In this document: positions 26,391 to 34,630 of the stretch, piece by piece | How positions within the stretch are numbered: position 1 is the stretch's first letter | How the letters are laid out: each line of letters starts with the position of its first letter | Assembly: GCA_965247525.1 (NCBI GenBank) | Contig: OZ252015.1 | Coordinates: 62,001 to 126,000, forward strand | DNA from: JAZKID01 sp965247525 | Lineage (GTDB): Bacteria > Pseudomonadota > Alphaproteobacteria > Rhizobiales > UBA4765 | Direction of reading: 5' to 3' | Length of the DNA: 64,000 nucleotides | The notes under the pieces: generated by a model | What the model was told of the DNA's origin: nothing | Seen by the model: only the letters and a program-made list of their open reading frames with translations | Databases searched by the model: none | Made by a program: the position numbers and the translations under genes

Positions 26391-26912
26391 ATGGTCAAGT
26401 TTAATCCAAACCAGTTTGTCAAAAATGCTGATCACAATCATGATGGCAAAACCACCAAAGCCGAGTTCAATGCGGCTGTGACAGAAAATCTAAAAAACAA
26501 TAGCAAACTTACAACGAATCAAAAAAGATTTGCAGAGACCGAGGTTTCCAAAGCCTTTCACAAACCCCAGACTGCAAAAACATCTAAATCTAAAATGCAG
26601 ACATCATCGACGCGCCTCAATTATTCAGGTGAAACATCATCGAAAGAGCAGCAGGCCATACTTTTGAGCCAGCCGATTAATGGGCTGACCAAAAAAAATC
26701 CAAGCAACATGTTCTCTGTGTCAAAGAAATTGAAAGTTCCTACGTCCTTTAAAACACCGCAGAAATTGTCTGCAAATAAATGGGCTGTACCAACATCAGC
26801 AACATCAACGGTTAAAACGCGCAAAACAGGCGATCTCTGGAGCCATAATCAAACATCCAACACCCCATCTAGCAATCACCGCGGCAATCCTTTTTCTAAA
26901 AAAATTAAATAG
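26391..26912 (+). CDS. Orphan EF-hand-like protein
   Basis: A 173-residue protein of unknown function. Residues 14-25 (DHNHDGKTTKAE) fit a canonical calcium-binding EF-hand loop: acidic or Asn at 1, 3 and 5, Gly at 6, Glu at 12. A helix follows (FNAAVTENLKNNSKLT), then QKRFAETEVSKAF. The remaining 110 residues are basic, rich in Ser, Thr and Lys and low in complexity, so probably disordered. No signal peptide or membrane segment is seen. The first 60 residues are clearly related to the next gene (27098). It is AT-rich, with AGAGG before the ATG. One EF-hand normally pairs with another, so dimerisation is possible. Confidence 0.6.
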   Translation: MVKFNPNQFVKNADHNHDGKTTKAEFNAAVTENLKNNSKLTTNQKRFAETEVSKAFHKPQTAKTSKSKMQTSSTRLNYSGETSSKEQQAILLSQPINGLTKKNPSNMFSVSKKLKVPTSFKTPQKLSANKWAVPTSATSTVKTRKTGDLWSHNQTSNTPSSNHRGNPFSKKIK

Positions 26913-27097
26913 ACCATTGTTCTAATTATTTTCAATCTACAGCTAATTTCAGGCAATAAATTCAGTATTTTACTTTTTGCGCAATGCCGGAGTTTTTCTT
27001 CTCTTGCTGTTTTTACATAAATGAATTATTTGAAGTTGTCTGTTGCATGAAATAGCAACGCTATAAAAATTAATTCTTTTATTAAGTATGGTGATTT

Positions 27098-27556
27098 TTG
27101 AAACTTGATGTGCATAAATTTATTATAAATGCCGATAAAAACCGGAATGGCACTACGCCAAAAGAATTTAAGGATGCGGTGTCTGTCTACATCAATCGCA
27201 ATAGAAAACTGACTATATCGCAAAAAAATTATGCACGCTTGCAGCTTCTAAAAGCTTTTTCACATCAGTCCAACGACGCAGAATTTGTGCGCGGTAATGC
27301 TGGCAATTTGCCCTATTCCAAACCCAGTTGTGATATCAACCAAGAGAAATTTGTTGGAAATGTTCACGATGAACGTAGCCCTGACAATATTATTTATGTC
27401 GTTCAAAAAAATAATAAACTGTTTCTTGCGCCATTTTACACTGATTACGAAATTAGGCTAAAGCAGATTGGCGATAACACATATCGCGATAAAAGCGGCA
27501 ATCGATATTACAACGTAGGCCGTAATTTTGAAAAGATGTATCCAGCTTCAAAATAA
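27098..27556 (+). CDS. Orphan protein with a degenerate EF-hand, paralogue of the preceding gene
   Basis: A 152-residue protein starting at TTG 27098 (MKLDVHKFIINAD), with GGTGA a few bases upstream. The first 55 residues align with the protein at 26391: KFxxNADxN, KEF, KLTxxQK and KAF recur in the same order. The loop DKNRNGTTPKEF has lost one residue against its paralogue's loop, so Phe replaces the Glu of position 12 and calcium binding is doubtful. The C-terminal half is different: RSPDNIIYVVQKNNKLFLAPF and GNRYYNVGRNFEKMY suggest a small beta-rich domain. No signal peptide is seen. It is convergent with the FkbM gene, four bases away. Confidence 0.6.
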   Translation: MKLDVHKFIINADKNRNGTTPKEFKDAVSVYINRNRKLTISQKNYARLQLLKAFSHQSNDAEFVRGNAGNLPYSKPSCDINQEKFVGNVHDERSPDNIIYVVQKNNKLFLAPFYTDYEIRLKQIGDNTYRDKSGNRYYNVGRNFEKMYPASK

Positions 27557-27560
27557 CAAT

Positions 27561-28385
27561 CTAAATTGAAGCATCACTTAACCACACAATATCTGTCTGA
27601 TATTCAATGCTTAAAATTTCTGAGTGTGACAATGCCTGAAGCGTATCGTTTAAAAGTCGAAACGGTTTAAATTTTTTATCAAATAGTGGATCTATGACGC
27701 GTCGACTTTTTATATTTGCGCGTGTCATAATTTCGGGCGAGTATTCCAGGACCACAGCTGAAGCGCGCGCGAGTGCGTTTACCGCGCCCTCAAGCACCGC
27801 GTATTCATAACCCTCAACATCAATTTTAATAAGATGAATAGGTCGATTGTCTACCCCGAACATCTCAATTGTTTCGTCAAGTGAGAAGGCTGGAACTCTA
27901 AGAGAGCCAAAGCCAAAATCAGTAACGACAGAGTGGCGGCCTAGATTGCTTTTTTTGTAATGATGAAATTCAACGATGCGGCGCGTATCTGAAATTGCCC
28001 ATGGAGCTACAATAACATTCTCCAGTGCGTTATCGAAAATATTTTTTTGCAAAAGATGCTGGTTGGTCGCATCGGCTTCGCAGGCGAGCACGGCCGAAAC
28101 GCAAGCGTGAGTGGCGACATGAAGTGTATGCCATCCTATGTTCGCGCCAACATCGATGACTATTCCATCGGTGTTTTGCGCCCCAAGAAAGCGGTCGATC
28201 CAGGCGGTCAGTTCGGGCTCATGAGCGCCATATTTTGCGATGTGCCGCGCGATATCGTCATTTGCCACTGCATTAAATTTTAAATTTCTTGAACCGGCAC
28301 GCGTTGCAAAGTGTTTATTACCTGGCGAAACAAGTGCGTTCAGCCAGTGAAACGTTTGAAAAAATCTGGGCAATGAGCGTGTCAT
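27561..28385 (-). CDS. FkbM family methyltransferase
   Basis: S-adenosylmethionine-dependent methyltransferase of the FkbM type, usually acting on sugars or polyketide hydroxyls and often found in polysaccharide loci. The 274 residues show the SAM-binding motif VIDVGANIGWHTL near residue 77, ACEAD for the acidic ribose-binding residue, VPAFSLDETIEMF, and the family hallmark IKIDVEGYEYAVLEG near residue 188. It stands alone between orphan genes, with no glycosyltransferase nearby, so its substrate is unknown. Confidence 0.87.
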   Translation of the reverse strand: MTRSLPRFFQTFHWLNALVSPGNKHFATRAGSRNLKFNAVANDDIARHIAKYGAHEPELTAWIDRFLGAQNTDGIVIDVGANIGWHTLHVATHACVSAVLACEADATNQHLLQKNIFDNALENVIVAPWAISDTRRIVEFHHYKKSNLGRHSVVTDFGFGSLRVPAFSLDETIEMFGVDNRPIHLIKIDVEGYEYAVLEGAVNALARASAVVLEYSPEIMTRANIKSRRVIDPLFDKKFKPFRLLNDTLQALSHSEILSIEYQTDIVWLSDASI

Positions 28386-28558
28386 AACCTGTTATAACAA
28401 TCTTGGCTCGAGATGCAAAAGAAGGTTTTCGGCTGTGTTTTCAGACAAATAGCACATGCTGTGTTACAGCGCGGCAATGCAGTGTGAAAGGTGGCTTTTC
28501 GAGCTTGAAAAAACATGTTAGGCGAGGCCGGTAACTGCATCATTTCAAGGATATGATT

Positions 28559-28849
28559 ATGGGCGACATGAAATTAAGCGAAACACTCATCAACGCGCTA
28601 AAAACAAAAGACGCAGGCGCGTATGACAAAAACAATGACGGCTTTATAAGCGCTTGGGAATTGCGTCTCGCGCGCAATTCTGCATTTCGCGATGCTAAGA
28701 AAGCCGGTAATCCTTATACAAAGGCAGAGCGCTTTAAAATTCGCAAAGAAACCAATTCGATTTTCAAGGCGCTTGATAGAGGCCCCGTCGATTACTATGT
28801 CACTGCAGCGGAAGTGAATGCATGGACCAAGGCCAACGCGAAAGCCTGA
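28559..28849 (+). CDS. Small orphan EF-hand protein
   Basis: A 96-residue, mostly helical protein. The loop DKNNDGFISAWE (near residues 22-33) is a textbook EF-hand loop, with D, N and D at 1, 3 and 5, Gly 6, Ile 8 and Glu 12. The following part YTKAERFKIRKETNSIFKAL recalls LTTNQKRFAETEVSKAF of the 26391 protein, so it probably belongs to the same family. A second, weaker loop-like stretch (RGPVDYYVTAAEV) lies near residue 80. No signal peptide is present. ATG 28559 is chosen because AAGG lies eight bases before it; ATG 28553 would be only two bases from that site. A perfect terminator follows. Confidence 0.65.
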   Translation: MGDMKLSETLINALKTKDAGAYDKNNDGFISAWELRLARNSAFRDAKKAGNPYTKAERFKIRKETNSIFKALDRGPVDYYVTAAEVNAWTKANAKA

Positions 28850-28870
28850 TGTTCAAAACTTAAGCTTAAA

Positions 28871-28899
28871 AAAAACGCCCGCTTTAAGCGGGCGTTTTT
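28871..28899 (+). terminator. Intrinsic terminator after the small EF-hand gene
   Basis: Twelve perfect pairs (AAAAACGCCCGC with GCGGGCGTTTTT) around TTTAA. Its A and T arms let it work in both directions, so it may also end the leftward csbD transcript. Confidence 0.92.
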
Positions 28900-28918
28900 G
28901 TTTGAAGGTTTAAAAAAT

Positions 28919-29110
28919 TTAGAGTGAATCAACGCCTTTTTTGACAGCGTTTTTGACATCACCCATCGTATTCTGGCCTTTGCCTTTTAATTCCTGTGCA
29001 GCACCTTCTGTCTTCAGTTTGTCGCTTCCGGTTGCATTGCCAATGCCTTGTTTCACATTTCCAATTGCTTCGTTGGCGGTGCCTTTAAGTTTGTCTGCTG
29101 TCGCGCCCAT
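28919..29110 (-). CDS. CsbD family stress protein
   Basis: A 63-residue, highly charged CsbD-like protein: MGATADKLKGTANEAIGNVKQ, then TEGAAQELKGKGQNTMGDVKNAVKKG. CsbD proteins are abundant under general stress but their molecular role is not established. Length and repeat pattern (KGxxNExxGxVKQ) fit the family. A GAGGAGA ribosome site lies close before the ATG. It lies between an EF-hand gene and nrdJ and probably shares the bidirectional terminator at 28871. Confidence 0.88.
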   Translation of the reverse strand: MGATADKLKGTANEAIGNVKQGIGNATGSDKLKTEGAAQELKGKGQNTMGDVKNAVKKGVDSL

Positions 29111-29211
29111 TTTTGTCTCCTCTTGTGTTGAGCAGGAGTAACGGGTGACAGCAGCTTAGGTTCCGTTTGGTTTTAAATAAGACGCATAGCAATTTCTGCA
29201 CGCAATTTTTT

Positions 29212-32200
29212 TTATGAGCACCCCGTCGTGCCGCCGCAGGTGTCGCATTTCAGGCATGTGCCGTTGCGCACCAATGTGAAGTTCTGACACTCGGGGCAGC
29301 TTTCACCTTCATATCCGCGAAGACGGGCCATACTGAGCTTGGCCGCAAGTTCGCTTTGCGCGGCTTTTGCGCCTTGCGGTTTTGTATTGCGCGCGGCATC
29401 GAGGTCTTGTGTCTGCACATGGCGCTCTTCGGCCTCTTCATCGGGCTGGGTAAACATTTCTGTTTTTAATGCCGTTGCCGCGGAGTTTTTAAGCACGGAT
29501 TTCAGCGCATTCGGCATATTGCCGCTGGCACCTGGAACCAGAACCAGCTGGCTGGAGCGGCCCCTTGTATAGCCTGAGGAGACAAGCTGGCCTGCTGGCA
29601 TGGAATTGCCAGCGGGCGATGTGGGTTCGCCGCCAAGTGCGGAAGGAGATGTGTCCGTTGGTTGGACATGCGCCAGATCATTGCGGCCGAGATAAGAGAC
29701 AGCAAGTTCGCGGAAGATGTAATCAAGAATGCTGGTGGCATTTTTGATGGCATCATTGCCCTGCACGAGGCCGGCCGGTTCGAAGCGCGTAAATGTGAAC
29801 GCTTCAACATATTCCGACAGTGGCACGCCGTATTGCAGGCCGAGTGAGATGGCAATGGCAAAATTGTTCATCATCGCGCGGAAGGCGGCGCCTTCTTTAT
29901 GCATGTCGAGAAAAATTTCACCAAGACGGCCATCTTCATATTCGCCAGTGCGCAAATACACTTTGTGTCCGCCAACGGTTGCTTTTTGCGTGTAGCCTTT
30001 GCGGCGCTCTGGAATTTTTTCGCGAGCCACCTGCCGTTCAATTTCAACGATCCGTTCGACGATTTTTTCGGCGACCGCTGTAATCTGCGCTGACTGCGGA
30101 CGGCTGAGAAGATCGTCCATGTCCTCATCTTCGTCATCTGCGATGAGTGAGGAATTAAGGGGCTGCGACAGTTTCGAGCCATCGCGATAAAGCGCATTGG
30201 CTTTCAACGCAAGTTTCCATGAACGCTCATACGCCTGTTTGCAATCATCAACAGTGGCATCGTTCGCCATGTTGATGGTTTTTGAAATTGCGCCGGAGAG
30301 GAAAGGCTGCGCTGCCGCCATCATGTCGATATGGCTATTGACGGAGAGATAGCGTTTGCCAAGACGTCCGCACGGATTGGCGCAATCAAACACCGCATAG
30401 TGTTCGGCTTTCAGATGCGGGGCACCTTCCAGCGTCATTGCGCCGCAAACATGGATATTGGCGGATTCAATATCGTGCTTTGAAAGGCCGATAGCACGCA
30501 ACAGTTCGAATGACGGGTCATTCAGTTGTTCGTCCGTGATTTTCAACGTGGTCTTGCAGAACTCTTCGCCAAGCACCCATTTGTTGAAAACAAATTTGAT
30601 GTCGAAAGCCTGCGCCAATCCGCCTTCAACCGCGGTCAGTTCCTTATCGGTAAAGCCTTTGGTTTTTAGCGTTGAGTGGTTGATGGCCGGTGCCTGTTTC
30701 AATGAGGCGTGGCCTGTCGCGTAAGCGATGATCTCGGCCACCTGGTGCTCGGGGTATCCAAGACGGCTGAGTGCTTCCGGCACGGCGCGGTTGATGATTT
30801 TGAAATATCCGCCGCCTGCAAGCTTTTTGAATTTTACGAGTGCGAAATCTGGCTCAATGCCGGTGGTGTCGCAATCCATGACAAGACCGATCGTGCCGGT
30901 CGGCGCGATGACGGTTGATTGCGCGTTGCGATAGCCATGTTTTTCGCCAAGCGTAACGGCTTTGTCCCATGCCTGTTTGGCATGAAGGGACAGGCGTTCA
31001 TCTGTAATCGATGCATGGTCGAGCGGCACGGGCAGGATAGAGAGATTGTCATAGCCGGTCGCTTCACCATAAGCGGCAAGGCGGTGGTTTTTCATGACGC
31101 GCAGCATGTCTTTTGCATTTGGTGCATAGGACGGAAACGCGCCAAGCTCAGCAGCAATCTCTGCCGATGTGGCATAGGAAATGCCTGTCATGATCGCTGT
31201 GATGGCGCCGCAAAATGCGCGCGCTTCCATGCTGTCATAAGGGATGCCTGCCGACATCAGGAAACCACCAATATTGGCATAGCCAAGGCCGAGGGTACGA
31301 TACTCGTAAGACAGGCGTGCGATTTCGCGCGAGGGGAACTGCGCCATCAACACGCTAAGCTCGAGTGTCAACGTCCATAGCCGGCAGGCATGTTCGAAAC
31401 TGTCGACATCGAAACGCTTTTCCGTATCACGGAAATTCATGAGGTTTAGTGACGCCAGATTGCATGCGGTGTCGTCAAGGAACATATATTCCGAACATGG
31501 ATTTGACGCGCGGATCTCGCCACCCTTCGGGCAGGTATGCCAATCATTGATTGTGGTGTGAAATTGCAGGCCAGGATCGGCGCTTGCCCAAGCAGCGTGG
31601 CTGATCTGTTCCCATAGTTCTTTGGCTTTAAGCGTTTTCTTGACAGCGCCGGATTTGCGCCATTTCAGCGTCCAGTCACCATCATTTTGGACAGCGCGCA
31701 GGAAGTCGTCGGTAACGCGCACTGAGTTGTTCGAGTTCTGGCCGGCAACTGTCAGATAAGCTTCTGAATCCCAGTCTGTGCCATACACTTTGAAATCGAT
31801 TTCCTTGTAACCCTGCTGCGCAAACTGCATGACGCGTTTGATGTAGCTTTCAGGCACATAGGATTTTTTTGCAGCTTTGATTTCGCGTTTCAGGGCAGGG
31901 TTCTGTTCAGGATCGAAACAGCTATCGCCCGGTCCTTCGCAATTGACGCAGGCCTTCATAATCGCTTTGAGATGCTTGGCGCAGATCTTTGAGCCAGTGA
32001 CCAGAGCTGCGACCTTCTGCTCTTCTTTCACCTTCCAGCCGATATAGTCTTCGATATCTGGATGGTCGACATCAACGACAACCATTTTCGCGGCGCGCCG
32101 TGTGGTGCCGCCTGATTTGATCGCGCCAGCAGCGCGGTCACCGATTTTCAGGAATGACATCAGGCCGGAGGATTTGCCGCCGCCCGACAGCTTTTCGCCT

Positions 32201-32922
32201 TCACCGCGCAGGTTTGAGAAGTTGGTGCCGGTGCCGGAGCCATATTTGAACAGGCGCGCTTCACGCACCCACAAATCCATAATGCCGCCTTCGTTGACAA
32301 GGTCATCTCCGATCGACTGGATAAAGCAGGCATGTGGCTGAGGACGTTCATAAGCGCTCTCTGAGGCGCGCACTTCGCCTGTCTTAGGGTCGACGTAGAA
32401 ATGTCCCTGTGCAGGCCCGTCAACACCGTAGGCCCAATGCATGCCCGTGTTGAACCATTGTGGTGAGTTTGGCGCGGCCATCTGCTGGCAGAGCATAAAA
32501 CGCATTTCATCAAAGAACGCGCGCGCATCGGCTTCGGTGTCAAAATAGCTGTTTTTCCAGCCCCAATAGGTCCATGTGCCGGCGAGGCGGTCAAAAACCT
32601 GTTTTGCCGACATTTCGGAGCCATAACGCTGGTCTTCCGGTAATCCGGCTAAAGCGACGTCATCCGGCACCGAGCGCCAGAGCCATGATGGAACGGTTTC
32701 TTCCTCAACCTTTTTCAAAACGGCGGCAACGCCAGCTTTACGGAAATATTTTTGCGCCAGAATATCGGCCGCTACCTGTGACCAAGAGGCCGGAACATCA
32801 ATGTCTTTCAGCTGAAATACAATGGATCCGTCAGGGTTTTTGATTTCCGACGTGGTGGGGCGAAAGTCGATGCCCTCATAAGCCGATTGATCCGCTTTCG
32901 TATAACGCCGCTCGATTTTCAT
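29212..32922 (-). CDS. nrdJ: Adenosylcobalamin-dependent (class II) ribonucleotide reductase
   Basis: Reduces ribonucleotides to deoxyribonucleotides using a radical made from vitamin B12, independent of oxygen. At 1236 residues it is the long alphaproteobacterial form. Visible features are GSGTGTNFSNLRG, the loop SGGTTRRAAKMVVVDVDHPDI, ASNPCSEYMFLDDTACNLASL with the active-site cysteine near residue 474, and APTGTIGLVMDCDTTGIEPD. A C-terminal zinc-like tail reads CPECQNFTLVRNGTC and CDTCGGTTGC. The sequence therefore predicts cobalamin import or synthesis elsewhere in the genome. A 640-base gene-free stretch lies upstream, with palindromes described separately. Confidence 0.97.
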   Translation of the reverse strand: MKIERRYTKADQSAYEGIDFRPTTSEIKNPDGSIVFQLKDIDVPASWSQVAADILAQKYFRKAGVAAVLKKVEEETVPSWLWRSVPDDVALAGLPEDQRYGSEMSAKQVFDRLAGTWTYWGWKNSYFDTEADARAFFDEMRFMLCQQMAAPNSPQWFNTGMHWAYGVDGPAQGHFYVDPKTGEVRASESAYERPQPHACFIQSIGDDLVNEGGIMDLWVREARLFKYGSGTGTNFSNLRGEGEKLSGGGKSSGLMSFLKIGDRAAGAIKSGGTTRRAAKMVVVDVDHPDIEDYIGWKVKEEQKVAALVTGSKICAKHLKAIMKACVNCEGPGDSCFDPEQNPALKREIKAAKKSYVPESYIKRVMQFAQQGYKEIDFKVYGTDWDSEAYLTVAGQNSNNSVRVTDDFLRAVQNDGDWTLKWRKSGAVKKTLKAKELWEQISHAAWASADPGLQFHTTINDWHTCPKGGEIRASNPCSEYMFLDDTACNLASLNLMNFRDTEKRFDVDSFEHACRLWTLTLELSVLMAQFPSREIARLSYEYRTLGLGYANIGGFLMSAGIPYDSMEARAFCGAITAIMTGISYATSAEIAAELGAFPSYAPNAKDMLRVMKNHRLAAYGEATGYDNLSILPVPLDHASITDERLSLHAKQAWDKAVTLGEKHGYRNAQSTVIAPTGTIGLVMDCDTTGIEPDFALVKFKKLAGGGYFKIINRAVPEALSRLGYPEHQVAEIIAYATGHASLKQAPAINHSTLKTKGFTDKELTAVEGGLAQAFDIKFVFNKWVLGEEFCKTTLKITDEQLNDPSFELLRAIGLSKHDIESANIHVCGAMTLEGAPHLKAEHYAVFDCANPCGRLGKRYLSVNSHIDMMAAAQPFLSGAISKTINMANDATVDDCKQAYERSWKLALKANALYRDGSKLSQPLNSSLIADDEDEDMDDLLSRPQSAQITAVAEKIVERIVEIERQVAREKIPERRKGYTQKATVGGHKVYLRTGEYEDGRLGEIFLDMHKEGAAFRAMMNNFAIAISLGLQYGVPLSEYVEAFTFTRFEPAGLVQGNDAIKNATSILDYIFRELAVSYLGRNDLAHVQPTDTSPSALGGEPTSPAGNSMPAGQLVSSGYTRGRSSQLVLVPGASGNMPNALKSVLKNSAATALKTEMFTQPDEEAEERHVQTQDLDAARNTKPQGAKAAQSELAAKLSMARLRGYEGESCPECQNFTLVRNGTCLKCDTCGGTTGCS

Positions 32923-33277
32923 AGAATGTATCCCCTAAAGTCCCGATTGATGAAATAGCCGTCAGTGCCTTGTGTTGCCGAAGTGCGAAAAGGGCATGGT
33001 CGCTGCCCTTATTCATTTGTTGCCCGCCTTGCTGGCGATGTTCTTGTCGTTCGTACCTGCCCGAAAAGGCATAACTGGGGATCAGGCTAAAGCGGGTTGA
33101 ATGGCCCATCTTGCCCTGACTGGGTTGCCCCGTTCATGGTTTTTATCGTGGTGGTCAGCTTTCTGCTTGGGCTTGATGGTGAACCCTAAAAAGGACTCTC
33201 TACCTTCGCAAGTCAGGACGATCACCTTAACGATTCTAGTCTACCATCGTCAAGCTTTAGTAGTCGTTAAAATATAG

Positions 33278-33297
33278 ACATACTATATATAGATATG
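33278..33297. promoter_or_regulatory. Candidate NrdR-type box upstream of nrdJ
   Basis: The imperfect palindrome ACATACTATATATAGATATG has a CTATATATAG core. It resembles the NrdR repressor site (A-C-A-C-n-A-T-A-T-n-G-T-G-T type) but carries an extra AT on each side. NrdR boxes usually come in pairs, and only one is seen. It is about 355 bases from the nrdJ start. Confidence 0.3.
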
Positions 33298-33310
33298 AAA
33301 TGTGGATGTT

Positions 33311-33331
33311 GGGGATAAAAGAGTTATCCCC
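33311..33331. promoter_or_regulatory. Perfect 8-base inverted repeat (GGGGATAA / TTATCCCC)
   Basis: GGGGATAA and TTATCCCC are separated by five bases (AAGAG). TGTGGATGT lies directly before it. The half-sites resemble weak DnaA boxes (TTATCCACA). It could be an operator for nrdJ or for the receiver-like gene, or a leader hairpin. Confidence 0.35.
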
Positions 33332-33563
33332 GCTGACTCTGGGCTGACTCACAATTCGGGCGCCGAAAGCATTGCCAAGGATAAAAACCGGGAGGTCATT
33401 GCAACTTAGCTGTGTGGGACATCCAAGCTGCAGATGAGGCGAAACTATTGGTTAGCCAAAGGTAAGGATTGCATCTTGCATTTGCTGGCCGACGAAAGTC
33501 GATCTTCAAGACATCAGGGTTAAGATCAACCTGTCCGACAAGGATGTGCTGGGAGTTGCTGGG

Positions 33564-34118
33564 TTGAACGACATCAAGAATCACTTGGCTTACGGGCTCA
33601 CATTAGAGCAGCTGGAAATCGTTGTTGTGGATGACAGCAAGCTCAATCAAACAATCATCCGCGCCTTTCTCCAATCGATGAAAGTGCGCCGCATGCGCTT
33701 TTATGATGAAGCGGTCCACGCTCTTCGTGAAATCATGGACGACACGCCGCATCTGCTCATCGCAGCATGGCAAATGCGCGACAGTTCCGGCCAGAAGCTT
33801 CTTAAAATGTTGCGCAACCAGCGCATGGGTCAGGCCGCATTGCTGCCGGCTTTAATGACAATGGGCAGCCCGACGCGCCGCGATGCGGAAAACGCTTACA
33901 GGCATGGCGCCAATGCCGTCATTGCTAAACCTTTTTCACTCACAAGCATGCAAAAGCGCATTCAGTGGATTCTCGAAGACCAGCGCGGCATGGTTTTAGA
34001 AGGTGAAACATATGTCATCAGCGGTGTGAATCAGCATCTCGATGAAGCACACAAGCGAAACCTTGAAGGCGGAATGACACTGCCGCACGCCGAAATTCCT
34101 GAAAAACGTAGCGCTTAA
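33564..34118 (+). CDS. Pseudo-receiver (response regulator-like) protein lacking the phospho-acceptor
   Basis: A 184-residue single-domain receiver. The acidic pair VVVDDSKL (D23, D24) and the conserved lysine VIAKPF are present. At the phosphorylation site, where receivers read D-W-x-M, this protein reads LLIAAWQMRDSSG, with Ala68 in place of Asp. It should not be phosphorylated in the usual way. It may act as a constitutive or protein-binding module. No output domain follows; the tail (about 140-184) is polar. TTG 33564 is chosen because GGGAG lies eight bases upstream. A GTG at 33546 has its AAGGA only two bases away. Confidence 0.8.
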   Translation: MNDIKNHLAYGLTLEQLEIVVVDDSKLNQTIIRAFLQSMKVRRMRFYDEAVHALREIMDDTPHLLIAAWQMRDSSGQKLLKMLRNQRMGQAALLPALMTMGSPTRRDAENAYRHGANAVIAKPFSLTSMQKRIQWILEDQRGMVLEGETYVISGVNQHLDEAHKRNLEGGMTLPHAEIPEKRSA

Positions 34119-34240
34119 AACACTTTAACCCGCCCGCGTGAATTAAAAAGCCCGGTAAACGGCCTTAAGCTTGCTTGCAAGCGTAGGCGATGTCAGCTTT
34201 AACTTGAAGCTCGCAAATCACTTCTGGTCGTGACCCCGCA

Positions 34241-34630
34241 ATGCTCAAAGAAATCTTCGCCTGGTGGACAGGCAACACCCTTGGAACGCGTCTGACCTTA
34301 TGGCTCTCGGGTGCTGAACATGTCGGCACTGATGAGCTTGGCAATAAGTTTTACCGTGCGCCCGAGCATTACAAAGGGCAGGGCGAGCGACGCTTTGTCA
34401 CCTATGCAAGCTTAAGCGAAGCAAGCCTTGTGCCGCCTGTGTGGCATGGCTGGCTGCATCACCAGACCGACGAATTGCCGACCGCACAAAATTCCGCCGC
34501 ATATGACTGGCAGCTTCCGCATATGCCCAATATGACAGGAACGCCGCAAGCTTACAGACCTCCGGGGTCTCTTTCGTCAAAGGGCCATCGCCCGCCTGCA
34601 ACGGGCGACTATGAGGCGTGGAGACCATAA
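34241..34630 (+). CDS. NDUFA12-like complex I accessory/assembly protein
   Basis: Homologue of the mitochondrial complex I subunit NDUFA12 (B17.2), found in alphaproteobacteria with NADH dehydrogenase. The 129 residues show the family parts TGNTLGTRLTLWLSGAEHVGTDE, GNKFYR, ERRFVTYASLSEASLVPPVWHGWLHH and the proline-rich end (GHRPPATGDYEAW). The stop overlaps the next start (TAATG), so it is coupled to the DUF2155 gene. This pair lies next to aat, accC and accB in many alphaproteobacteria, as here. Confidence 0.9.
   Translation: MLKEIFAWWTGNTLGTRLTLWLSGAEHVGTDELGNKFYRAPEHYKGQGERRFVTYASLSEASLVPPVWHGWLHHQTDELPTAQNSAAYDWQLPHMPNMTGTPQAYRPPGSLSSKGHRPPATGDYEAWRP

Larger units (their letters stand above)
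32923..33563. other. Long gene-free stretch between nrdJ and a receiver-like gene
   Basis: 641 bases without a convincing gene. The part next to nrdJ (about 32940-33180) is GC-rich. The middle (33240-33300) is AT-rich with a TATA-type palindrome, followed by a hairpin. A leftward open frame (33109-32876, 77 residues) overlaps the nrdJ start in another frame and is not convincing. I looked for a cobalamin riboswitch B12 box on the nrdJ strand and did not find one. A long nrdJ leader is possible. Confidence 0.5.

Noticed and set aside
23830..29200. Prophage or integrative element in the accessory region
   Set aside because: No integrase, transposase, tRNA attachment site or phage structural gene is present; orphan genes are interleaved with ordinary chromosomal genes.
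32876..33109. 77-residue leftward open frame upstream of nrdJ
   Set aside because: It overlaps the nrdJ start in another frame by 47 bases, has no ribosome site and matches no family I know. It might still be a leader peptide, but I cannot support it.
32923..33240. Cobalamin riboswitch for the B12-dependent nrdJ
   Set aside because: No B12 box (GCCACTG) or matching stem layout was found on the nrdJ strand.
33240..33340. Replication origin suggested by AT-rich DNA and DnaA-box-like half-sites
   Set aside because: The half-sites differ from TTATCCACA, are few, and no origin-associated genes (dnaA, dnaN, hemE, parAB) are nearby. Regulation of nrdJ is a simpler reading.
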